A stretch of 64,000 bases of DNA from Eopsaltria australis. Taxonomy: Eukaryota > Chordata > Aves > Passeriformes > Petroicidae. Both the position numbers and the translations under genes were made by a program. Location of the stretch: positions 2,597,501-2,661,500 of the forward strand of contig JAVTVJ010000130.1 of the NCBI GenBank assembly GCA_034509425.1. The letters run 5' to 3'. Below, in pieces: positions 50,501 through 62,500 of the stretch (within the stretch, counting starts at the first letter, position 1; the number at the start of each line of letters is the position of its first letter). The notes below the pieces were generated by a model. That model worked only from the letters and a program-made list of their open reading frames with translations. It was not told the DNA's origin and ran no database searches.

Positions 50501-53500
50501 TCCCTCACAAATTTGAGAAAGCTGCCTTAACATGACATTCCCTCCCAGTTTATGTCTTCATTTCCCTAATGAAGGGAAATAAGAACACCATGTATTTTAG
50601 AAGTCTGCTGTATGCTTACCCCAATCCCTTCTAGTTTACAATTACAGCTTTTGTTAGTGTTTCCCACTGCAGCACCTCTGTAAAAGCCCTTGCCAGAACA
50701 TAATTAATAGGAATGAGATTAGGAAAGCATAAGAAAAGATCAAAAAAAAAAAAAAACAAAAACAAAAACCTACAACTTCCACAGATATTGAGAACCCAAG
50801 ATTTGAAATCCATATTCATGAACACACACACAGAAGTGTGATCAGTATCAAGAACAAACATACTATACCTCCCAAATATCTAAAATCCTCTACAGATGCT
50901 GCAACACAGACAAAACCTGATTTATTATGAAAGAAATGAACAAAAAAGTACAAGCCTTTTTCTTTATTTACAGCATACTTCAGGCTGAAAAAAAAGAGGA
51001 CAGGAGCATTCCTGCAGGCCTTAAGAAACACTGCCTGCTATGTGAACAGTGCAGGAAAGAATATATGCAGTCCTTTAAGCCATGCACATCTCTGCTGCTG
51101 CCAGGAAACAGTACAGGCAGCTTTGGGAATGGCTTCTTCATGATACAGGAAAAGAGTTCAGTATTTTGCTAAAATACAAAACTACTACAATTTAAATATC
51201 CATTTGCATTTTGGGACTTAACAGTCATGCCAGAACACATGCTTTACTAAAAAAAAAAAAAAAACTAATCTAGGCTTTCACATGAAAGGGACAGTTAAAA
51301 TACTGACATACCTTTACAGTGGTTCCATTTGCAAATTCTAACCTTGGGCCCATCCTGGTAGTTTCCCATAAACTGATCACTCCTTGTGCTGAAAATTTGC
51401 TTAAAACAAAGGCAAGAGACTTACTATGAGTCTCATGATCAACAAAGTGGCTCACACAAAGCCTACCCCTCTCGAGGACTCCCCAAGGTAAGAACTTACA
51501 GATGGGACACATAATTTGTGCATCTTGAAAGAAAAGGGCAAGATCGAGGCTAGATAAGATTTCATTTTGGAGAAGATAAAATAATAAACCAACCCTCTTA
51601 ATATCCTCTATGCATTTGATGATGTAGCTCCTTTTGATTGCCTCTTTCACTGCATAAGCATCACTGAGGATTGTCAGGTGCTCCTCCAAGGCCTGCTGGA
51701 TAAGACTGCACGGTAACGTTGGAAGATGAGCCAGCTCCCAAAGTACCTCCAGAACCTAGAGGAAGAAGGGCAAGGATAAGTCAGGACCTAGGAAACACAG
51801 AGGCTAGCAACTTTACATTTAATAAATCAAAAATCCAAAGCAAAACCATCCACTTGCCTTGCCAGTGGTTGTTTCCACTCGTGCTTCTCGGCCGATGCGC
51901 CCGATGAGGCTCAGCAGCTTCTGCCTCACTCGGTCACTCTCTGTCTCCCAGCTCTGGACAGCAAAGAAATCACCATGAAAGCACCTCTGTCAGGCTGTTA
52001 CATCTCAAGTGCACACACAAAAATGCAATCCACAATTGCTTTACTGCAGGAAACTCAAAATATAAACAAGTATGTTTCCACCATAAATATTTCCTTATTT
52101 CTGTTGCTGGCAGTTACAACATCAATTTGCTCAATTCTTTTTCAAATACTATTAGGGATTAAATATAATAATAAAATCTCACTTTAAGTCCCTTAGGACT
52201 AGTTACCTAATGTACTTAAAATCCAAGTCAATTAGCAATACAGTAGCAGATTAGGCTTCTGGGTTAACATAAAAGTTAGTAGTAAAAGTGTTATTTTTTT
52301 AATAGTAAATTTTACATTTACATAGAAAATACAAATGTATTCAAGGCATTTGCCTCACAGTAGGCTGGATGCACGAGTATATCTCATCAATTCTCTTCCT
52401 AACAAATGTAAATTCATGTGAAAACTTACCTTTTGGATTAGAACAAATAAATGATTGAGCTGATCAGAGCTAAACTTCACAGCAGCTGCAGCAATAATGG
52501 TATGTATGTTCTCAATCACAGTGGAGGATTGTCCTGACTGAAAGGAAGGAGGAAAACACAAGGAGGTAGGTCTTTAACCCAAACAAGATAGAGAAAAGCC
52601 TTCATGTAAGCATTATCCTACTATTCATACTAATGAGTGAGAACAGCAGCTTTTGACATGTTAGAAACACAAGTTCAGACTAAACTGTCTGTACTCCTCA
52701 TTTCCCTGGCTGAGAAGTCTTTGGAAGTCATTCTAAAGCAGGGAAGTACAAATCTGCCATGATTACAGCAGCTTCAGGCTGCTGCAGTGGCAGCAATACA
52801 AACATCACCTTTTCTATTGCTTGGTGAGGTTCACGTGTAGGGTGCTGAATCTTTGGAACTCTCCCAGGCTTTACTCAAAAATGAGCAATACAAAATCTCC
52901 TCCCACACGCATGGGAGCACCATGGTAACAACAGCCAGAGAGGGGGAGGATGTATTGCTTTTTATTAAAGAATAAAAGTGAGGGAGCTAGAATCACATTT
53001 CAACTCTGCTAAGCATTAAACACTTGTTACCATTGCCACACACACTGCAGAGCTGACAGTGTTCAGTGAGTTTGGTCTAAAAGACCAACACTTGCACAGA
53101 GAAGAAACCCATTTCCTGCAGGGGAAGATTAGCCTCTGGTCAAAGTTTCCACGTGTCATTTGCATAAACACTCAAACCACCTTCCCCACACAGTAATAAG
53201 TTGAATATCCTTAAAGTGAAGGCCAAAATACAACTTTTCAGTCAATTACATGGATGTACAGGAAGGAAAATGAGAATTCATACAGTCTGAGGCCAGTTTG
53301 TTTGAAGTCACACTCTGACTTTAAATCCATACGTCCAGCCACAAACATTAATATCCTAGTTTAGTCTAGACAAACATTCTTATCACCTGTTTCAGGCTGA
53401 CAACCTCTTATGCCAAGTCAAATACTTTTGCAGTCCCTTAACACTTGTTGCAAAGAACTGAACTTCATCATAGGATTTAACAGCTGTGATATAAGAAATT

Positions 53501-56500
53501 ACCAGAACAATTGATTTTACATGGTAAAGGAAATTATTTATACTGTCAAAATCTCAACACCTCCACGTTGCAATAGAGATATATAGATTATTTTAAAATA
53601 TCCCTTCATTAGAATGTTTGCTTTTGTAAGACAGCCTAAAAGCACCTGCCTAGTCTTGATTGCTTACCTGAATTTTCCAAATTTTAGTGAGCTCATCTAA
53701 AGATAATTTACTGCCCAGCAGTTCAATAATTCCCTTTATACGATCACAGTATTGTGCCTGGTCTATATTACCTGTGAAACCAAGAAAGGCAACTAAATGA
53801 ATATATTTTAAACAGTATTAGATACATTCTATTAATATAAAAGAACTGATTCTTTTAAAAGAGAGAACACAGCTATCTTCATTTGGCAAGTCTTCCTTTA
53901 CTGTTACAGACAAGTATCAGCACAAAGAAAAAGAACAAGGCTCTTTCCATTTTTATTTTGTTTTGCTTCATACATCTGATAGCACACCTACAGAATGTTA
54001 CAACTTGGGGAGAAAAACTCCTCTTTTCTAGAGGCTAACAATATACAGAGTAAAAAACCCCAGGTACAGTAGAAGACACTTGCACAGATGTCAAACAGGA
54101 TTAGATGATAGTAACAGAATTTGCAGGATTTTACTTTATTGTGGAGACAACCTTGTTAAAGTTCATAAACTTTGAACTCTTTGGTTAATAGTGCTCATTA
54201 AAATGTATTGAAAGGGAAAGATGAGATTTTTTAATTTAAGACATTCAAAGCATGTGTCAAAAGGCTTTGTGAGAGCTCTTACCTTCCAGGGCAATCGACA
54301 GGACCGAGTTCTCCACGAGCCAGTTGAGCAGTCGGTCTGTGTCTATTGCATTCTTCACTGACTTGGACACAGTGCTGTCCTCTATTAATTTTGTTACCTA
54401 GAAATTGCAAAATGTGAGATACTAACAAAAAATTCCCACCTGAATCATACACACACACTCAGTGATGTGTGTAAGGCTCATGATGAAGCTTAAGTGTGAA
54501 TCCTGAAATATTTTGAAGGTGTTTGGGATTTTTTTGGGTTGGTTGTTTTTTGTGGGGTGTTGTTTTATTAAATTTTTTTGGTTTTTTTTTTTTTTTTTAA
54601 TAAGCTGTTTAAAGGCAAATTCCTAACCAGAAGCACCATGTCATCAGTCTCTAATGCAGCAGAATCTTATTCTCAGTCTGACACAGAAAAGCTGGTCTGT
54701 GCTGCCAGGTATTTTTCTACAGATACGCCAGAAGTAGGTTATCTGAGGCTTCTGCTTGTTACACTCAAATCAGTGTCCTATTTTTTATCCAATACTGAAC
54801 TGATACAGGCTCCTCACTCGAGGGAGAAAGAGCACATGTCTGCTAAAATCTTCAAAAGCTGCACTTTTATAAATTCACCATGGATACACAGCATTTATGA
54901 TTAAGAACCAAACAGCAATGAGGTTTAACATCTCAATTTTCTCACAAATAGAGAAGGAAAAAAGCAGAAAAGATGGACTCTGAAACACTACAGTATCCAC
55001 ATACAACTGTAATAAAAAAATACAATTATGTAGTGCAATGACCTGATATGAGTGGACCAAGACATCAATATAGGTTTAAGTCCCATTTGGGTTTTTTTTT
55101 CCATTTCCTCTCAGTGAAAGGAGAAAAATGGGATATGCCACAGGATGCTCAGGATTATCCCGGAGTGAATATTCAATGAATAGCATAGACCAGTGATTAT
55201 AAATCAATCTAAAATTGCATTTCTTAGAATAGTGCACTTCTCAAACTGTGTCTAATTGGGAGGCCTTGCAGTGGCCAATTCCTGTCATATTTACTTGTTT
55301 TGGTGTTTATTTTGAGCCGAGCTTTTGCTAAGGCAACACAACTTGCAAGAAATATCGTGCCACCTCTATTTTTAAGGCTGTGGTTTCAGTGGCTTATTAA
55401 CAACCCATCCCATCTAAACACAGGCTCTCGTGCACAGACACACAGACAGAGAAAAAGCCAACCTACTTCTTTGAGGGAGTTCATCTTTGCACTGAAGTGG
55501 GGGGATTTCAACATGCGCAGCAGAATGTCCAGCCGCAAGTCATCGACCGCCGTGACCAGGTCAGGTTGGAAGCGCATACACAGCAGTTTGATCCCAGACA
55601 GGAGCTCAGGGATACTCACCAGTCTCTGTTTGAAACAAAACAACAGAAAATGGGACAAACAGAGGCATTGGTATTTTTGCTATTCTCCTACAGACGTCAG
55701 TGATTCACAAAGAGCAGGTTTAGTGACCAGAGACTGTTGAATCAAAACACAGTACCTGGTACGTCTGAAAGTATTATTGGTACATTAAAATTTTGAGACA
55801 ATGAAATCTTTGGTTAAAGCTTCAGATTTGGTAAATTGCTCTCCTTTGGTTCAACAACCTATGAATACTTTCTTGCTTAAAACTAACAATTTAAGTAAAA
55901 AGTCAAGACGATTTAATAGAACTGAATGCCAAGTTCAGGGTAATGCAGGAAGTAGCCACAAGTTACACAGACAGTTTACTACCAAATTCTCAGAAGCAAA
56001 CAGCTAATGCAAGAGTAATATGAATTTAACAGACTGCAAGATGGTAAATATCTTTTAATCAGAGAAGTGAGCATTCAGCATGCTGCACAAGGGGACAAAC
56101 AAAACTAAAAGACTGATAGTAACAGTGGCAAAATATTTTTTAAAGGGTCATAAACCAGATATTTACTAAAAAGGGTACTGAATGGAATTGGGTACATGCA
56201 CTTCCATTATGTCATTCAGCCAGAATTCAGAACAGGCTGAATTCTTGCCAGTGAAAAGAAAGCTATTGTTCTAGTTTACACTGACAGCATTTCCAAGACG
56301 TGCAGGGAGTTCTTCCTAAATATTTAATATGTAAAACATTACCTTGTCTTTCAAATCCTTCTCTTCTACATTCTGTACATATTTAATCATTTTATGAATG
56401 ACTGGATCCAGCATGGGCTAAAGAAAGTGAGAAAAGGCATGACAATCATTTTAATGTTTCCTGAAATCAATTGAATTACTCAAAAGATGTGACTGCAGCT

Positions 56501-59500
56501 AAAGGAAATACTTAGCTGAAAGCTCACCATTACCTAAGAGATAAAGCAACACCTACAACAAAGATAAAACTATCGTGGTAACTATGTCCAGGAAAACAAA
56601 AGCAATTAGAGTAAGAACCCATTTCAGACCACAGTAATGCAGGTTTGCACAGAGACAGACCAACAGCACTCTAAAAACACAGCAGTTTTTAGGTGCTTGT
56701 GCCTCTCTGACTCCCAGGGGTTTCTAAACTACATCCTCTTCAAATAAAGTCTTTCAGTCACTTAAATCAATAGTTTTTGGTGGTGAGGGAAGGTGTGAAG
56801 TCTGAAGTACGTTTGCACATACAAAGAGATCGTGGTGAATTTTCTTCCTGTATCACAATTTTTGCAGTGTCAACTCTCATATCCATGTGCTTGATCTCAG
56901 CCAGAAAGTTAAACTAAAAGCAAAATCCATCCATCAGGCTGGATTCTTTTCCCACGTGGTTTCTACTGCTGAAGCTTACTAATGGCAGTGGTAAAGCTTC
57001 TCACTGCTGCAGATGTAGATACATGACTACAGATGATTGCTTGGAAAATGAATCTGAACATTGTCTGAGCCCTTTATTCATCACCTCAGGAGGCTCAAAA
57101 TGGTTCTTGTACTTTCTGCAACGTGAGGTTTGAAGGCTTTTCAAATTAGTCACCACTTTCACACCAACACAGTTGGAAATTAATTTTCAGTCCTCTTCTA
57201 AGTCATAACAAAGACATTTTACCTGTACTACAGAAGAGTTGAGATATTCTGCACAAACTCCAAATGGTTGAACTAATGCAGAGATTGCCTGAAAGGAAGA
57301 CAGCAAGTATTTAGGCGCATATTTAAGAAATCTTTTCATAGGTAGTAATATATAGCCTAAAAGGCAAATGAAGGTGAACAAGTACGATTTATATAATACA
57401 TTTCCAGTCATTTGTTATGATTGTTTTTGGTGTGCAAGTCCTTTACAACAACACATGGTTTAAGAAGGATTTACTCTATGGCACACAGTAGAGTATGTGC
57501 TACATATTATATATGGCATACAGTATGTGTTACATATTTTTGTCTGAAATAAAAAATGCCCTCCCAGTTTTCACTAATCTTGGTCCTCTCATCACTCTGT
57601 TCAGTGTTCTCTGACGGGTCCTGTTTCAGTCACAGAAATAAACAGACGGAAAGGAACATATCACATTTTGCTTGCTCTCTACAGCAATCAGAAGTGTGAA
57701 GGCAAAATTTAAGGTTAAAGCCATATGGCAAATTTCTTTCCCAAAGCAATACGTGGGAGAAAGCTTTTGTAAATGTGTCATATACATGTCAAGATCTCCT
57801 CAACGCATGATTTTAAAGTGGTATCTATTGCCAAGAAATTAAATGCATAAAAGTGTTTGTTTGCCAATAAATAATACCAAAATCAGTTTCTTTTCACACT
57901 GGATCAAGAATTGTGGAACTGAGCGTGCAGCAGTGCAATCCAAGGCCCAAATTAAGTGACGTTGACCCAGATTTCCTCCCTAAGCAAGCAGTCATTAATC
58001 ATTAAACAAAGTCAAGTCAAAGCTTCTATTACAGAACCGGGATGTAAATCAAGTTTGTCCTTATTCTTCTGTCAAGCTCACATATGAACCTATCTCTATA
58101 TAAAGCAGAAATATCAATATCCCAAGAAAAGAAATTGAAATCTCTCCAAGTGGCATGTCACTGAAAGCAGGCTGATTTTATACTGGGGGACAAGTTCCAG
58201 ATGACACAGTTTTCCTTTAGCCTCCTCATTCTCCAAAGCTTGAAAGAATTGGAAGTCTCCTGAATATCAGTTAGGAAGCTAAAACTAACCAAGTTAGACT
58301 TCATTACCAAAAATAGTTCAGCTCTGTTGAACCAGTCAGTTTTGAGACACAGTTCTTGAAAAGTTGTTTAGGATTAGACACTGTCTGTCTTCCTAAGGAT
58401 TTTTTTCCTTAAAGACTGATTTCTACAATAAATGACAGAAGTCAATTCACTTGCAGCTAAATGCAGCTATGGGTGCAGTAAACAAAAAAGCAGGGACATA
58501 CTGGTGAACATATAATCAAACTACTTTGATTGATGTCTAACCAGAAGGCTGAATGCTAGCAGAAAGGTACACTAATTTCTCCTCTTTGCTGTGAATTCTC
58601 AATTGCTCTTCAACCAGGATTCTTATGTACAACCTCACTTGACCTCCAGCCTGACAGCATTTCTCCAGAGCTCTGTGGGAGTGTTGCTCTGGTACCAAAG
58701 AAAAGGTAAAAGCACTGCCAAAAGGGACATTGCTGGTTCTACATGAAGGGTGCAATGGAAAGGGAGAAGTTTCAGGACAGAAGATGGACTCACCCCAAGT
58801 TCAATATCTTCAGAATTGAGTTTAGACTGAATTGCTGAAAATCCACCCAACTCTGCAAACTGAAATAAAATAATCAGTATTACACAGTGAACTACAGTAT
58901 TTTATCTTTTAAATAAGAGATGATAGAAAATACTCCACTGACAGTTCCTGAGATGCAAACAAGTGTCCTTTACCATGGAACATCCCATTCAAAAGAAGCT
59001 TTACATTTTCATGGGACTTCAGGGGCACACTGGGGAATGCAATGCATTATACATGGTATCAAGCTAGAAACTCTGCCTTCAGTAAAAATGGACATAGGGA
59101 AGAAAGGTAGACCACATACAGCACCAGCTGACTGGACTGGAACTTTTGCTTGGGGGACCTTTGATTGCAGCCTCAGCTGGGCTCTCCAGTTCCTCTAGTC
59201 ATAGATACTGTGTTAGGGTAAAGGTGCCCAAGGGAGAAGGCAGCAACTCAACAAGCTGTATTTTACAAGGCAGGATTAAAATCTCAAACTATTTTTTTGT
59301 GGTTGTCAGAAAGGGAGGAGTGAAAAAACAAGTCAGGGCAGGGCGAGGGGAGGGAGAAGAAATCTCTGAAGAACAATGAATTCAAGTGACAAACAACAAT
59401 TCTGGTTTACATTTACCTACCCTGTTTACCAGATCCACTAGCCACCCGTGAGGTTCCTTGAACAATAAAAACAAGAACAAATTAGCAGCTATAACATCAG

Positions 59501-62500
59501 TGCTAAACATCTGTCTTCTGAAACAGACACTTGGACAGACACATTCAGCCCATTAACCCACACCTCAAGTGGATGCACTCCTATACAAATAAAACCATGT
59601 TTGTAACAGCTCCTTTATTAAGTGTAGCTGGAGCTCTGGCTGGTTCTCATGAGCATCATCCTGTTTTGGACTCTGCCTGACATCACTGCCCATGTGCTGT
59701 GGTAACAGATCACATTGTGGCTGCTGACTCACAAGCAACTGTATTTATAGCACTGAGCAGTGTGGAACATTACTAAAGCACCTTTCCCAAAGCAGCGGAT
59801 GTAGAATTCTCTTTCTACAGCCACAAAATTGTTTCCTGAAGGAGAAGTCAACTCCACTGATGCTGTTTTGGATCCACTCATCTGGAACAACTGTGACAAG
59901 ACAGTGCAAACTTCAAGAACTGCCTCCTTGCCAGTGTGTCTGAGTTGAAGATATTTTATACTTGGCTGTCAGAAAAGCACAAATTCTCTGCTAGAACTGA
60001 ACACGGAGTTATCCTGGTCATTTCACACTCAACAGCCAAACAGATGTCAGTCCTTAGATACACAGATCCACCCATTGTGTGCTTCATGTCTAAGGCAACA
60101 CACAGATTGTTGTGCTACTTTAGACATGAAACTACACCCGTTTCTAAATGTAGCCTCTAACAGAGAACTGGAACAATTTGAGAGCACAAATTAATGTCCA
60201 CAGACTAACATACACTCCACATCTATTTGCCGTAATTCTTGGTGACATATTTAAACGTTGTGTCACAAATACCTACTAATCAAATAATCTTATCTGAAAC
60301 AAAGACATCCACCCTAAAATTAGTTTTTAGGGCATGGCCATGCTTACCTTCTGAAAAGTGGATATGGGTGAGACAGCATGCATGTTCCCCTCCCCAAAGA
60401 CTTCTGCCCAGTTTCTCTGGCACACCTTCATTCGATTCTTGAAATGATATTCATTGTCGGGATTAAATGCCTTGAAAGAAAAACCCATGGCAATGAACAG
60501 GTGGCTTATGCCAGTTTCAAAACTCATCTTGATAATATTTGACCATTTCAGTTGAGCATTCTTCCGGCTGATAGTTAAAGATCTAGCAAAATCTAAAGCT
60601 GAACACAAGTCCCTGCTCCTGCCTCTCAGTTTTCATCACATAAAGCATCTTGAAGCCTCTATTCTGTACAGACAATATCCAATAACAATGTGAGCCAGAG
60701 GTCCATAGAACAGAGAACTGAACTCAAAGTATCAGTTTTAAATAATAAACAGCAAAGTGACAAAAATGCGATTTTTAAAAAAAAAAACCTGCTGGTTTTC
60801 AGAAGTTTTGAACAGCACCCACTCATTTGAATTGCATACTGGATGTAAAATATCTGCAGCAAGCAATGGCTGCAGGTTTTAAGACAATGAACGACAACTC
60901 AAACAGCTAGAAAAAGCATCAGCTGCATAAATACAAAATGCCAAATACCCAGATATTAGAAACTGCATCAGAGAGTCAAGTACCATTGTAAGCACACCAA
61001 GCAGGCCCACAGGGATAGGATCTTGTTTTACTCTTTCTGCAACCAGGTCCACCAGCAGCATGAGCATGTTGTAGATTCCTTCATGGATTTCAGTTCCCCA
61101 CTTGTGAACAGCACTGGATGTCAACAGCTAATAAGGAAAAAAGATAAAGTAATTTTTTAAAAGTTTGAGCACAATCACAAACCAGGAGAAATTTATCAAC
61201 TCCTGAGACTGTTTTCAGAGCAAATGTTTCCTTGGAGTGCACTCATCACTGGCTGGTGTGATTTTCAGATATTCTTTCTGCACTAATGGCTTAAGAGTTA
61301 ATTCAATTTGTAATTTTGCAGAACAACACCTTAAATCATAGTTTATGACAGAAAATAAAATCTATCAAAGTGTTTTCCATTTGCATGCACTAGTAGAGAC
61401 TGCAACCTTTGCAAAGAACAACCAATATGAAACCAATCTGCAGATTGAACACACAACTATTAAATGTTGAAATTGGCAGCCACAAAGCTGCACTGATTCA
61501 GCTGAGGTAACCATTTACCAATTCACACTTTCTGAGCAGCTTCTACTGGAAAACAAAGCACATGTACCAGGAGAGAGAGGTATTTAATGCTGCTTCCACC
61601 TACTGAAACATGTTCTTTAAATCTGGTTTCATGGTTGTTTTTAAAGGACATTTGACTGCCATCTGCAAACTTCATTTAATTTCTGCTGTGTCTGAACAGA
61701 AACAAGATAAAAACTTAATAGCTTAAATACAATTACTTTTTGTACCATTAATTGAGTTTTTTGCAACTATTTCAGCAAATTGAAATACAGCACATTCTGA
61801 ACTTAGATTTCTACATATTATCCTTCTGGAGGAACAATCTTCATTGTTTATTTCATATGCAAAAAAATACCAAGTGATATAAAATTATTGTCTGTAAGAT
61901 TAGTACACTGATAACTAAGTGGAAATAGAATTTTCCCCCTAAATTTCTACCTTCCTTAAATATAATTATATTCTCAGTATTTTAACATGAGGACAGAGTA
62001 ACTTTTTAAAGGGCATGTGTGTGTTTTTATACACATGGTCTAAAAACCAGGCAGGAAATTAAGGCATTACCTAAAGTGGATGGAATAGTTGGAAGTTAAT
62101 TATTTTGAGAGGCTCTGTAGAGAAAATTCACAACAGCCCAGAGAAACACAGGGCATTGAGAACAGAGGTGAAAGATAAAATTCTAAATGGATTATGAAAA
62201 GAATTTAGCAACCCTCTGAAGAAATAACGGAAATAATAGTTAATGAAAATCTGATCACGAACTTGCAACCAGTGGCCATAACCAAGGGTCTTTAAACCTC
62301 TCTTTGGGCTCTGGAAATTACTACAGGGCTCTTCATTTAAGGGGAAAAAGAAAGAAAAAAATCTATGTGCTAAAGTTGGCCAGAGTTACAGAATTAGGAC
62401 CTTGTAAGATTTAAATTTAAGTAATTTAAGTCTCCATTATTTTAATCTAGGAAAATAATTTGGGTGTGATTTTAATCTAAGAACCCACTCAGTAGTTGCC

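Noticed and set aside
51312..51399. Candidate extra USP24 exon ([22 protein letters not shown] and onward) with good-looking splice sites
   Set aside because: It would need two leftover bases from the previous exon, but exon 51594-51755 ends in phase 0 and joins 49634-49741 directly. The total then matches the human length.
49742..51593. Additional small exons between 49741 and 51594, e.g. near 50627 with donor GGG|GTAAGC
   Set aside because: No candidate had compatible phases on both sides together with a protein-like sequence.
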